Positions 7,145 to 15,432 of a stretch of 61,317 nt of DNA are shown one piece after another. Source of the stretch: Oscillospiraceae bacterium (GTDB taxonomy: Bacteria > Bacillota > Clostridia > Oscillospirales > Ruminococcaceae); contig JAGBAZ010000004.1 of NCBI GenBank assembly GCA_018110905.1, positions 1 to 61,317 on the forward strand, written 5' to 3'. Numbering within the stretch: position 1 is the stretch's first letter; every line of letters begins with the position of its first letter. Under the pieces are notes generated by a model. That model had not been told where the DNA came from. It did not search any database and worked only from the letters and a program-made list of their open reading frames with translations. A program made the translations under genes and the position numbers.

Positions 7145-8065
7145 ATGAACCTCAACAAATTCCTTGACGTAAACGCAGAAGTTGCACAGGCTATTGCAGA
7201 AGGCAAACCCGTTGTTGCTCTTGAATCCACCATCATCAGCCACGGCATGCCTTACCCTCAGAATGTTGAAACCGCTCTTAAAGTTGAACAGATCATCCGT
7301 GAAAACGGTGCTGTTCCCGCAACCATCGCAATTATCGGCGGACGCCTTAAAGCAGGTCTTACCCCGGAAGAAATCGAATATTTCGGCAAAAAAGGCCAGG
7401 CTATCCATAAAGCTTCCCGCCGCGACCTTGCTGTTCTTTGCGCAAGAGGCGAAGACGGTGCAACCACCGTTACCACCACCATGATCATCGCTCATATGGC
7501 AGGAATCAAAATTTTTGCAACCGGCGGCATCGGCGGTGTTCACCGCGGCGCAGAGACCACCATGGATATTTCCGCAGACCTTGAAGAACTTGGCCAGACC
7601 CCTATGATGGTTGTTTGCGCAGGCGCAAAATCCATTCTTGACCTCGGCCTTACTCTTGAATATCTTGAAACCAAAGGTGTTCCGGTAATCGGCTTCGGCA
7701 CCGAAGAACTTCCCGCATTCTACACCCGTTCTTCCGGTTTTAAAGTTGACTATGAAATCGATACCCCCGCAGAACTTGCTGCAGCATTCAAAGCTTCCAA
7801 CGATATGGGCCTTAAAGCAGGTATGCTCGTAACCAACCCCATTCCCGAAGAATATGCAATGCCCCTCGATGTTATCAACAAAGCCATCGATACCGCAATT
7901 GCAGAAGCAGAAGCAGCAGGAATCAAAGGCAAGGAAACCACTCCTTTCCTTCTTGCAAAAGTTTCCGAACTCACCGGCGGCAACTCCCTTGCTTCCAATA
8001 TCCAGCTTGTTTTCAACAACGCAAAAGTTGCTGCACAAACCGCTGTTGAATATTGCAAACTTTGA
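7145..8065 (+). CDS. psuG: Pseudouridine-5'-phosphate glycosidase
   Basis: 306 residues, full length. Characteristic stretches are PVVALESTIISHGMPYPQN near residue 22, the GGRLKAGL and ARGEDGATTV segments, and FATGGIGGVHRGAE near 120. Reversibly cleaves the C-C glycosidic bond of pseudouridine 5'-phosphate to uracil and ribose 5-phosphate. Starts 31 bases after the kinase with AAAAGGAG upstream and is followed by a terminator, so the pair forms a two-gene operon for recycling RNA-derived pseudouridine. Confidence 0.93.
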   Translation: MNLNKFLDVNAEVAQAIAEGKPVVALESTIISHGMPYPQNVETALKVEQIIRENGAVPATIAIIGGRLKAGLTPEEIEYFGKKGQAIHKASRRDLAVLCARGEDGATTVTTTMIIAHMAGIKIFATGGIGGVHRGAETTMDISADLEELGQTPMMVVCAGAKSILDLGLTLEYLETKGVPVIGFGTEELPAFYTRSSGFKVDYEIDTPAELAAAFKASNDMGLKAGMLVTNPIPEEYAMPLDVINKAIDTAIAEAEAAGIKGKETTPFLLAKVSELTGGNSLASNIQLVFNNAKVAAQTAVEYCKL

Positions 8066-8096
8066 TTTTCTGTATAAAAAGAAAACCCGCTCGCAA

Positions 8097-8131
8097 CAGA
8101 GGCACTTCTCAAGGAAGTGCCTCTGTTTTTT
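8097..8131 (+). terminator. Terminator of the psuK-psuG operon
   Basis: Perfect 12-bp stem CAGAGGCACTTC/GAAGTGCCTCTG with TCAAG loop and a six-T run. Followed about 55 bases later by the 73-base repeat at 8186. Confidence 0.9.
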
Positions 8132-8185
8132 GTCCGCAAATTTTGCCGGTATCGGATTTACAGCAAAAAATCTTTCCAAAAAAAG

Positions 8186-8258
8186 CGGATTGCCGCATCC
8201 GCCTGCGGCGGATTCGCAATGACAAATTACTGTCATTCTGAGCAAAGCGAAGAATCCG
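8186..8258 (+). repeat. 73-base dispersed repeat B, copy 1
   Basis: Begins CGGATT and ends AATCCG, with two inner hairpins (GCATCCGCC/GGCGGATTCGC and AATGACA/TGTCATT) and the TCATTCTGAGC-AAAGCGAAG segment. A copy of the same length with four differences lies at 37679-37751. The TCATTCTGAGCGAAGCGAAGAATC core is a repeat seen widely in intergenic DNA of many bacteria; its origin is not settled. Confidence 0.85.
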
Positions 8259-8295
8259 TTTTTTTCCGCTTTATAGTGCCGCCTGAAAATAAAAA

Positions 8296-8320
8296 GGAGC
8301 ACCTCAAAAAGAAGTGCTCC
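8296..8320 (-). terminator. Terminator of the FAD-dependent protein gene
   Basis: GGAGCACCTC/GAAGTGCTCC stem with an A5 loop; on the minus strand it is followed by a T-rich run. It lies 27 bases past the stop at 8348. Confidence 0.8.
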
Positions 8321-8347
8321 AAAAAATGTTTTTTCTTTTTTTAAATC

Positions 8348-9715
8348 TTATTTAACGATTTCTCTTGCAACAAGAACGCCGCTTGCAGAAGCATGGGAAA
8401 GGGAATGGGTTATTCCGCTTCCGTCGCCGATGATATAAAGACCCTTATAATCTTTTGTCATAAGGTCGTTTCCGACTTCGACTTCCATATTGTAGAATTT
8501 TACTTCAACACCATAGAGAAGGGTATCGTCATTGGCGGTTCCGGGTGCAACTTTGTCAAGAGCGTAGATCATTTCAACAATGCCGTCGAGAATACGCTTC
8601 GGAAGAACAAGAGAAAGGTCGCCGGGGGTTGCGTTAAGAGTGGGCGTGATAAATGCTCCGTCGATTCTGTCCTGGGTGGAACGGCGTCCTCTGATAAGGT
8701 CACCGAAGCGCTGAACAATTACACCGCCGCCAAGCATGTTGGAAAGGCGTGCAATGCTTTCGCCGTAACCGTTGGAATCTTTGAAAGGTTCGGAAAAATG
8801 TTTTGCAACAAGAAGAGCAAAGTTGGTGTTTTCGGTCTGTTTTGCCGGGTCTTCATAGCTGTGACCGTTAACGGTGATGATTCCGTTGGTGTTTTCGTTA
8901 ACAACGGCGCCTTTAGGGTTCATGCAGAAAGTTCTGACAAGGTCGCCGTATTCTTTGGTGCGGTAAACAATTTTGCTTTCGTAAAGTTCATCGGTAAGAT
9001 GGGAGAAAACTTCTGCCGGAAGTTCAACGCGGACACCGATATCAACGCGGTTGGATTTGGTGGGGATTCCCATTTCGCCGCAAACTTTTTCCATCCATTT
9101 GCTTCCGCTTCTGCCGACGGAAATTACGCAGTCCTTGCAGAAAAAGGATTCGTCAGCGGTTTTGACTTCGTATCCGTTTTCGATGGCAAGAACGTGCTCA
9201 ACGGGGGTATCGAAGAAAAATTCGACCTTTTCCTTAAGGAAATTATAAAGATTTTCAAGTACGACATAGTTGATATCCGTTCCGAGATGGCGTACGGAAG
9301 CATCAAGAAGATGAAGGTCGTTCTGGATGCAGAGTTTTTTAAATTTTGTTCCGGCGGTGGAATAAAGTTTTGTACCTTCTCCGCCGTATGCCATGTTTAT
9401 TTCGTCAACATAGCGCATAAGGTCAAGAGCGTTTTTCTTTCCGATATATTCATAAAGGGTTCCGCCGAAATCGTTGGTGATGTTGTATTTACCGTCGGAA
9501 AAAGCGCCTGCGCCGCCGAAACCGCTCATGATGGAGCAGGTTTTGCAGCCGATGCAGCTTTTGACTTTTACGCCGTCAATGGGGCAGCGGCGTTTTTCAA
9601 GGGAATGTCCCGCTTCGAAAACAGCAACTTTAAGTTCCGGTTTTTGTTTAACAAGTTCAAAAGCGGAAAAAATTCCGCCGGGGCCTGCGCCGATAATGAT
9701 TACGTCATAATTCAT
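8348..9715 (-). CDS. FAD-dependent dehydrogenase of the COG2509 type
   Basis: 455 residues. N-terminal Rossmann dinucleotide motif IIGAGPGGIFSA (residues 6-17), then a Cys-rich stretch CPIDGVKVKSCIGCKTC (near 45-60) and GFGGAGAFSDGKYN, typical of this uncharacterised flavoprotein family. The C-terminus has GLYIIGDGSGITHSL, the second FAD-contacting motif. Start at ATG 9715 with GGAGGTG nine bases upstream, rather than the frame extending to 9763. The four clustered Cys residues could bind a metal or Fe-S cluster, which is inference. Substrate unknown. Confidence 0.8.
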   Translation of the reverse strand: MNYDVIIIGAGPGGIFSAFELVKQKPELKVAVFEAGHSLEKRRCPIDGVKVKSCIGCKTCSIMSGFGGAGAFSDGKYNITNDFGGTLYEYIGKKNALDLMRYVDEINMAYGGEGTKLYSTAGTKFKKLCIQNDLHLLDASVRHLGTDINYVVLENLYNFLKEKVEFFFDTPVEHVLAIENGYEVKTADESFFCKDCVISVGRSGSKWMEKVCGEMGIPTKSNRVDIGVRVELPAEVFSHLTDELYESKIVYRTKEYGDLVRTFCMNPKGAVVNENTNGIITVNGHSYEDPAKQTENTNFALLVAKHFSEPFKDSNGYGESIARLSNMLGGGVIVQRFGDLIRGRRSTQDRIDGAFITPTLNATPGDLSLVLPKRILDGIVEMIYALDKVAPGTANDDTLLYGVEVKFYNMEVEVGNDLMTKDYKGLYIIGDGSGITHSLSHASASGVLVAREIVK

Positions 9716-9803
9716 AAGGAAAAACACCTCCGAAAGGATATCATATACAAATAAGTATATCATCGGAGAAAAGCTTTTTCAAGGGAAAGTGGGAAAAGAG
9801 AAC

Positions 9804-9821
9804 TTGTTAACGAGTTAACCG
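9804..9821. promoter_or_regulatory. Rex-like operator, distal
   Basis: TTGTTAACGAGTTAACCG matches the Rex consensus TTGTTAAnnnnTTAACAA at 12 of 14 defined positions. Rex senses the NADH/NAD ratio and commonly controls hydrogenase and fermentation genes in Clostridia, which fits the NADH-linked hydrogenase operon downstream. Confidence 0.55.
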
Positions 9822-9901
9822 AAACAAAAAACATTTTAGGGGAAAGCATTTTGGAAAAAAACAAAATATTTTATAAATTAATATAATAAATTAAATAATT
9901 T

Positions 9902-9919
9902 TAGTTATTTATTTAACAA
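9902..9919. promoter_or_regulatory. Rex-like operator, proximal
   Basis: TAGTTATTTATTTAACAA matches TTGTTAAnnnnTTAACAA at 12 of 14 defined positions, ending 16 bases before the -35 box. Together with the distal site it could allow repression by looping or cooperative binding (inference). Confidence 0.5.
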
Positions 9920-9935
9920 ATTTTTAAAAAAGCTA

Positions 9936-9964
9936 TTGCTTTTTATTTATAAAGGGTTTATAAT
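9936..9964 (+). promoter_or_regulatory. Promoter of hydCBA
   Basis: TTGCTT (9936-9941), 17-bp spacer, TATAAT (9959-9964). Predicted leader of about 100 bases before hydC. Confidence 0.7.
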
Positions 9965-10073
9965 TTAACAGAATTGGGGAGGCAGCTACGCCAAAAGCGG
10001 CGCGGGCTCTCTTATTTTGTGGATTAGTAATGAAACTCGAAACAAAAAAACAGTTCAAGGGGGAAATCAAAAA

Positions 10074-10565
10074 ATGGCTCATCTCAGCGAAGCCGCTGTC
10101 GTTAAGATAAACGAAATCTGCGACAGATACGCAAACGAAAAAACACCGCTCATCATGATCCTCAGCGATATCCAGAAAGAATATGGATATATTCCGCTGG
10201 AGGTTCAGGAAATTGTTTCCGAGCGCACCGGAATCTCCGTTGCCGAAATTTACGGAGTTGTAACCTTCTATTCTTTCTTCTCGCTCAAACCGAACGGAAA
10301 ATATGTTATCGGCTGCTGCCTCGGTACCGCCTGCTACGTTAAAGGCGCACAGCAGATCGTTGATAAATTCTCCGAAATTCTCGGAATCAAACCCGGTGAA
10401 ACCACCGATGACGGCCTTTTTACTATCGATGCTCTCCGCTGCATCGGCGCCTGCGCAATTGCACCGGCAGTTACCATCAACGGAAAAGTTTATCCTCATG
10501 TTGAGGTAAGCCAGGTTGCGGGAATTATCGATGAATATAAAGCAAAGGAGGCTGCTGAAGCATGA
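10074..10565 (+). CDS. hydC: NADH-dependent [FeFe] hydrogenase, NuoE/HydC-like subunit
   Basis: 163 residues. Thioredoxin-like [2Fe-2S] protein with the CLGTAC pair (C-x4-C pattern within GCCLGTACYVKG) and the CIGAC pair, the four cluster ligands. It shuttles electrons in the HydABC complex. Start at ATG 10074 after AAGGGGGA; the in-frame codons back to 10017 lack a binding site. Ends in an ATGA overlap with hydB, indicating translational coupling. Confidence 0.92.
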   Translation: MAHLSEAAVVKINEICDRYANEKTPLIMILSDIQKEYGYIPLEVQEIVSERTGISVAEIYGVVTFYSFFSLKPNGKYVIGCCLGTACYVKGAQQIVDKFSEILGIKPGETTDDGLFTIDALRCIGACAIAPAVTINGKVYPHVEVSQVAGIIDEYKAKEAAEA

Positions 10566-12430
10566 TAAGAACACCCGAAGAACTTTACGCAAGAGCAGCC
10601 GTCTGCAAGGAAATCCTTGATTCCAAATTCAACGGCTCCGACGGTAAAATCTATCTTATGATCTGCGGCGGCGGCGGATGTGTTGCTTCCGGCGCACTTA
10701 AACTTGAAGAGGAATGCAACCGCCTTATCGAAGAAAAAGGTCTTTCCGAAAAAGTTGCGGTCCGCAAAGTAGGCTGCTTCGGCCTTTGCTCCCAGGGACC
10801 TTTCATCCGCGTTTTCCCGAAAGACGTTCTCTATCGCCTTGTTAAACAGGAAGATATCAAAGAGATCATCGAAAAAGACGTTATCGGCGGCGAAATTGTT
10901 GAAAGACTTCTTTATGTTGACCCCAAAACCGGCGAAAAAATCGCAAAACAGGACCAGATTCCTTTCTATAAAAAACAGAAGAAAATTGCTCTTCACGGTT
11001 GCGGCGTAATTAACCCCGAAAGCTTCGATGAAGCTCTTGGCTGCGGCGCATACCAGGGCCTTGCAAATGCTCTTAAAATGACTCCCCAGGAAGTTGTAAT
11101 CTCCGTGCTCGAATCCGGACTTCGCGGCAGAGGCGGCGGCGGCTTCCTTACCGGACGCAAATGGCAGTTTGCATATAACCAGGACAGCAAGGAAAAATAT
11201 GTTGTCTGCAACGGCGACGAAGGCGACCCCGGCGCATTCATGGACCGTTCCATTCTTGAAGATAACCCTCTTTCCGTAATCGAAGGTATGACCATCGCGG
11301 GTTACGCAATCGGCGCTTCCGAAGGTTATTTTTATGTTCGTGCCGAATATCCCACCGCAGTAAAACGTCTTCGCCATGCAATCGAAATGGCTGAAGCACA
11401 GGGACTTCTCGGCGACGACATCCTCGGTTCCGGATTCTCTTTCCGCGCACATATCCGTCTTGGTGCAGGCGCATTCGTCTGCGGCGAAGAAACCGCTCTT
11501 CTCCATTCCATTCAGGGACTTCGCGGTATGCCCAGACCCCGTCCTCCGTTCCCGGCAGTTCGCGGTCTTTGGGACAAACCTACCATTGTTAACAACGTAG
11601 AAACCCTTGCAACCGTTCCTTACATACTCAGAAACGGCGTTGAGGAATTTACCAAATACGGCACCACCGGTTCCAAAGGTACAAAAGTTTTCGCCCTCGG
11701 CGGCAAGGTCAACAACGTCGGCCTCGTTGAAGTTCCCATGGGTACAACTCTCCGCGAACTTGTTTACGACATCGGCGGCGGAATCCCCGGCGGCAAAAAA
11801 TTCAAAGCTATCCAGACCGGCGGTCCTTCCGGCGGCTGTATCACTGCTGACGAGCTTGACGTTTCCATCGACTTCGATAACCTTGTAGCTCTCGGTTCCA
11901 TGATGGGTTCCGGCGGCGCAATCGTTATGGACGAAGACAACTGCATGGTTGACGTTGCAAAATTCTATATGGAATTCATCTGTGACGAATCCTGCGGAAA
12001 ATGCTCTCCCTGCCGTATCGGTACAAAGAGAATGCTCGAAATTCTCACCAAGATCACCGAAGGCGAAGCAACCATGAAAGATCTTGAAGAACTCGAAACC
12101 ATCGGCAACGCCTGCCAGACAAACTCTCTTTGCTCCCTTGGTCAGAGTGCGGCAAACCCGGTTATTTCCACCCTTGCTTCTTTCTATGATGAATATCTTG
12201 CCCATATCCAGGATAAAAAATGCCCTGCACATGTTTGCAAAAACCTTACCGTATATTCTATCATTGCAGACAAATGCAAACGCTGCAGCCTTTGTGCCAA
12301 AAAATGCCCCGTTGGAGCAATTTCCGGCATAGTCGGCAAAACCAACTTTGTAATTGATCCGGAAGTTTGCGTAAGATGCGGACTTTGCATTGCTTCCTGC
12401 AAGTTCGGCGCAATTACCAAAGAACAGTAA
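10562..12430 (+). CDS. hydB: NADH-dependent [FeFe] hydrogenase, NuoF/HydB-like subunit
   Basis: 622 residues, usual length for HydB. Order: N-terminal thioredoxin-like [2Fe-2S] domain (Cys in CGGGGC near 39 and GCFGLC near 72), NuoF core with NADH/FMN motifs GRGGGGFLTGRKW (near 180) and CNGDEGDPGAF (near 215), SLBB domain, [4Fe-4S] ligands ESCGKCSPC (near 478), and a C-terminal ferredoxin with CKRCSLCAKKCP and CVRCGLCIASC. It oxidises or reduces NAD(H) and passes electrons to HydA. Whether the complex bifurcates with ferredoxin is likely by family but not proven from sequence. Confidence 0.93.
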   Translation: MIRTPEELYARAAVCKEILDSKFNGSDGKIYLMICGGGGCVASGALKLEEECNRLIEEKGLSEKVAVRKVGCFGLCSQGPFIRVFPKDVLYRLVKQEDIKEIIEKDVIGGEIVERLLYVDPKTGEKIAKQDQIPFYKKQKKIALHGCGVINPESFDEALGCGAYQGLANALKMTPQEVVISVLESGLRGRGGGGFLTGRKWQFAYNQDSKEKYVVCNGDEGDPGAFMDRSILEDNPLSVIEGMTIAGYAIGASEGYFYVRAEYPTAVKRLRHAIEMAEAQGLLGDDILGSGFSFRAHIRLGAGAFVCGEETALLHSIQGLRGMPRPRPPFPAVRGLWDKPTIVNNVETLATVPYILRNGVEEFTKYGTTGSKGTKVFALGGKVNNVGLVEVPMGTTLRELVYDIGGGIPGGKKFKAIQTGGPSGGCITADELDVSIDFDNLVALGSMMGSGGAIVMDEDNCMVDVAKFYMEFICDESCGKCSPCRIGTKRMLEILTKITEGEATMKDLEELETIGNACQTNSLCSLGQSAANPVISTLASFYDEYLAHIQDKKCPAHVCKNLTVYSIIADKCKRCSLCAKKCPVGAISGIVGKTNFVIDPEVCVRCGLCIASCKFGAITKEQ

Positions 12431-12444
12431 GGAGGGCATAGAAA

Positions 12445-14214
12445 ATGAGCAAAATCAATATTAAAATCGAAGGCCATCCTTATCAGGTTGAAGAAGGCCT
12501 TACCGTAATAGATGCCGCAAGATCCTGCGGTTATGAAATTCCTTCCCTTTGCGACTTTAACCACGGCGAATGCAACCAGGGTTCCTGCCGCGTTTGCCTT
12601 GTTGAAGTAAAGGGCATGAGAAGCCTTGTTGCTTCCTGCGTTTTCCCTGTTTTTGAAGGTATGGAAATAAGCATTTCCTCCCCGAAAGCAACCGCCGCAA
12701 GAAGAACTTCCGTTGAACTTCTTCTTTCCAACCATTCCGTAAACTGCCAGCAGTGCGACAAAAACGGAAAATGCGAACTTCTCCATGTTGCAAAACTCAC
12801 CGGCGCAAGACCCGATATGTTCAAAGGCTCCCAGACCCCGGTAACCATTGATGAACTCAACCCTTCGATCGTCCGTGATACCAGCAAATGTATCCTTTGC
12901 GGAAGATGCGTTGCAAGATGCAAAAACGCCCACGGAAACGGCGTTCTCGGTTATGAAAACCGCGGATTCAACGCAATCGTCGGACCTGCCGGAAACAGAA
13001 GCTTTGATAAATCTCCCTGTATCCTCTGCGGACAGTGCGTTTCCGTCTGCCCCACCGGTGCCCTTATGCTTAAATCCGAAGTTGATAAAGTCGATGAAGC
13101 AATGGCCCTTGGCCGCCATGTGATCGTCCAGACCGCACCGGCAGTAAGAGCTGCCCTTGGCGAAGAATTCGGAATGCCCATCGGCACCCCCGTTACCGGA
13201 AAAATGGTCGCAGCTCTCCGCCGCCTTGGTTTTGAAAAGGTTTATGATACCGACTTCGGCGCAGACCTTACCATTATGGAAGAGGGAACCGAACTTCTCG
13301 GCAGAATGAAAAACGGCGGAGTTCTTCCTATGATAACTTCCTGTTCCCCGGGTTGGGTAAACTATTGCGAAACCTATTATGCAGATCAGCTTGACCACCT
13401 TTCTTCCTGCAAATCTCCTCATCAGATGCAGGGCGCAATCATCAAGAGCTATTATGCCGAAAAACACGGAATCAACCCGAAAGATATCTTTGTTGTTTCC
13501 GTAATGCCCTGCACTGCAAAGAAGTTTGAAAAAGAAAGACCTGAAATGGTTAACGGCGAAGGTCTTAAAGACGTTGACGCAGTTATCACAACCCGCGAAC
13601 TCGGCGATATGATCCGCAGAAGCGGTATCGTATTCACCAAACTCCCGGACGAAGAATTCGACCAGGATATCATGGGCGAAGCTTCCGGCGCAGGCGTAAT
13701 TTTCGGCGTAACCGGCGGTGTTATGGAAGCTGCTCTCCGTACCGTTTACCATGTTCTCACCGGTAAAGAGCACGGCGCCATCGCTTTCACCTCCGTCCGC
13801 GGATTTGACGGAATTAAAGAATCCCAGATCGAAATTAACGGCCAGATCCTTCGTTTTGCCGTTGCCCACGGAATGAAAAACGCAAAAGTTCTTATGGACC
13901 AGATCCGCAAAGGCGAAAGCCCCTATCAGTTCATCGAAATCATGGGCTGTCCCGGCGGCTGCATCAACGGCGGCGGCCAGCCTTATGTTCGTCCCGTTTT
14001 CCTTCCCAACGAAGACCACGATATTCTTGATACTTATATGCAGAAACGTGCTTCCGCTCTTTATTCCGAAGATCAGAGAAACGTTCTCCGCCAGAGCCAC
14101 AAGAACACCCAGGTTCAGAAACTTTATGAAGAATTCCTCGGCGAACCCAACTCTCATAAAGCACATGAACTCCTTCACACCACTTATAAAGGCCGCGAAC
14201 CTTTTAAAGATTGA
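12445..14214 (+). CDS. hydA: [FeFe] hydrogenase catalytic subunit
   Basis: 589 residues. N-terminal [2Fe-2S] plant-type ferredoxin (CDFNHGECNQGSCRVC near 32-48), His/Cys [4Fe-4S] site (NHSVNCQQCDKNGKC), two [4Fe-4S] clusters (CILCGRCVARC, CILCGQCVSVC), and all three H-cluster signatures: TSCSPGW near 298, MPCTAKK near 353 and MGCPGGCINGGG near 502. Produces or uses H2 in the cytoplasm. Preceded by TAAGGAGG 15 bases after hydB. The maturases HydEFG are not in this window. Confidence 0.95.
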   Translation: MSKINIKIEGHPYQVEEGLTVIDAARSCGYEIPSLCDFNHGECNQGSCRVCLVEVKGMRSLVASCVFPVFEGMEISISSPKATAARRTSVELLLSNHSVNCQQCDKNGKCELLHVAKLTGARPDMFKGSQTPVTIDELNPSIVRDTSKCILCGRCVARCKNAHGNGVLGYENRGFNAIVGPAGNRSFDKSPCILCGQCVSVCPTGALMLKSEVDKVDEAMALGRHVIVQTAPAVRAALGEEFGMPIGTPVTGKMVAALRRLGFEKVYDTDFGADLTIMEEGTELLGRMKNGGVLPMITSCSPGWVNYCETYYADQLDHLSSCKSPHQMQGAIIKSYYAEKHGINPKDIFVVSVMPCTAKKFEKERPEMVNGEGLKDVDAVITTRELGDMIRRSGIVFTKLPDEEFDQDIMGEASGAGVIFGVTGGVMEAALRTVYHVLTGKEHGAIAFTSVRGFDGIKESQIEINGQILRFAVAHGMKNAKVLMDQIRKGESPYQFIEIMGCPGGCINGGGQPYVRPVFLPNEDHDILDTYMQKRASALYSEDQRNVLRQSHKNTQVQKLYEEFLGEPNSHKAHELLHTTYKGREPFKD

Positions 14215-14242
14215 TTTTCCCAACTGATCCCAAAAAGCCAAA

Positions 14243-14274
14243 AGCCCGTGCTCATTTCGAGCACGGGCTTTTTG
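14243..14274. terminator. Bidirectional terminator after hydA
   Basis: AGCCCGTGCTCATTTCGAGCACGGGCT stem with A run before and TTTTT after, placed between the converging hydA and AEC transporter genes. Both arms contain CCGTGCTC (see the finding on GTGCTC terminators). Confidence 0.9.
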
Positions 14275-14306
14275 GCATATATCCGAACACGCTGAAAAAA
14301 GCGTGC

Positions 14307-15293
14307 TCAAAAAATTCCGGCAAATTTAAGAAGAAACGAAGCGGCAAAAACCGAAGCCGCGGAAAAAATCGTGGTCCAGACAACAAGCTGGCCGGAAAGG
14401 GTGGTGTTTCCGCCCATTTCCTGGGCCATCGGTATGCTCGAAACGGCAACCGGCGCGGTAAAAAGCGCGGTTATCGCGGCAAACTGTGCACCGTCAAAAG
14501 TTCCCCGGAAAAGAAGAAAAGCGGTTCCGACTCCGGCAAGAGGAACAAAAAGGCAGCGCGCCGCAGTTCCGAAAACGATTTCCTTTTTCAGCGAAGAAAT
14601 TGCGGAAAACTCAAAATCCGCGCCGAGAACGATGAGCGAAAGGGGAGTTGCCATTGCGGAAATATAACCGATAACTTTTTCAACGGGAGCAATGTCATAA
14701 AGGCGGAAGGAAATTTCCGCGGAAACAAAAAACTCCCTTATCAGCAAGGCAAGAAAACCCGCCGCCACACCTTGAATAAGCGGATTTTTCGCTATATCGA
14801 AAAGGATTTTTTTGGCTGTGGGTCTCTTTCCGTTTCCGGAAAAGGAAAGCAGTTCCGCAACGGCAAGGACGTTGAAAACCGGGATAACAAAGGCGGAAAG
14901 AACGGCGGCAGCAGCGGTGCCTTCGGCACCGAAAAGACTTTCCGCAAGAGGAATTCCGATCAGGGTATAGTTGGAACGGAAAATCCCCTGAACAAGCGAA
15001 CCGCGGGTTGGACCGTCCTTTGTAACAAAACCGCTTAAAAAAACAGCGGCGGAAAAAATAAGAATTGTCATAATAACCGCATAAGCTACGTGGCCGAAAT
15101 CAAAACTTCCGATATTTTCGATTTTATAAACGTTGCTGAAAAGCATAACCGGAAGAAGAAGGCGGAAAACAAGCCGGTTCCCAGCGAAAGCAAAATCTTT
15201 TCCGATGATTTTTGATTTTTTAAGAAAATATCCGGCGGCTACCATTATTACGATCGGTGCCACCGAATTGAATGCAAAAACAAGGGATTCCAA
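14307..15293 (-). CDS. AEC-family (auxin efflux carrier-like) transporter
   Basis: 328 residues with about ten hydrophobic segments in two five-helix halves, the AEC/Mem_trans layout. Visible features are FRSNYTLIGIPLAESLFG in the first half and the late PVAVSSIPMAQEMGG segment, the place of the second half's crossing loop. Likely exports or imports an organic anion such as malate; substrate unknown. I start at TTG 15293 because TGGGAGGA lies six bases upstream, inside the longer frame. Its last codons overlap a GTGCTCAAA copy (14303). Confidence 0.8.
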   Translation of the reverse strand: MESLVFAFNSVAPIVIMVAAGYFLKKSKIIGKDFAFAGNRLVFRLLLPVMLFSNVYKIENIGSFDFGHVAYAVIMTILIFSAAVFLSGFVTKDGPTRGSLVQGIFRSNYTLIGIPLAESLFGAEGTAAAAVLSAFVIPVFNVLAVAELLSFSGNGKRPTAKKILFDIAKNPLIQGVAAGFLALLIREFFVSAEISFRLYDIAPVEKVIGYISAMATPLSLIVLGADFEFSAISSLKKEIVFGTAARCLFVPLAGVGTAFLLFRGTFDGAQFAAITALFTAPVAVSSIPMAQEMGGNTTLSGQLVVWTTIFSAASVFAASFLLKFAGIF

Positions 15294-15370
15294 AGAAAAA
15301 TCCTCCCAAAGCAAAAGTTTTTTAATATTATATCAGATGGAATTGATTTTGTTTAGTGATTTTTTAAATC

Positions 15371-15399
15371 TTTACACAGGAAGAATAAAAAGTTATAAT
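15371..15399 (+). promoter_or_regulatory. Promoter of rsmA
   Basis: TTTACA (15371-15376), 17-bp spacer, TATAAT (15394-15399), 33 bases before the ATG. Confidence 0.75.
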
Positions 15400-15432
15400 A
15401 ACAGTATGAAAAATTTGTTTAGGAGGATAAAA

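Larger units (their letters stand above)
9822..10073 (+). other. Leader and promoter region of the hydrogenase operon
   Basis: The gap 9716-10073 contains no gene. It is very AT-rich from 9840 to 9965, then has a G-rich patch (about 9975-10010) with a possible small CGCC/GGCG hairpin. Two Rex-like sites and one promoter are listed separately. A small open frame from ATG 10030 overlaps hydC out of frame; it has no good ribosome binding site and I do not count it as a gene. Confidence 0.5.

Noticed and set aside
8117..8344. Small frames across the 73-base repeat B
   Set aside because: Coding would be repeat-derived; the same frame in copy 2 is not preserved.
10030..10112. Possible leader peptide before hydC (ATG 10030)
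   Set aside because: Overlaps hydC out of frame, lacks a good binding site and shows no regulatory codon run.
10496..14310. Two long minus-strand open frames (647 and 708 codons) opposite the hydrogenase genes
   Set aside because: Shadows of hydB and hydA, whose Fe-S and H-cluster motifs leave no doubt about the coding strand.
15133..15432. N-terminal extension of rsmA by 100 codons
   Set aside because: It would include the AEC gene's antisense strand and the rsmA promoter; AGGAGG and the known N-terminus fix the start at 15433.
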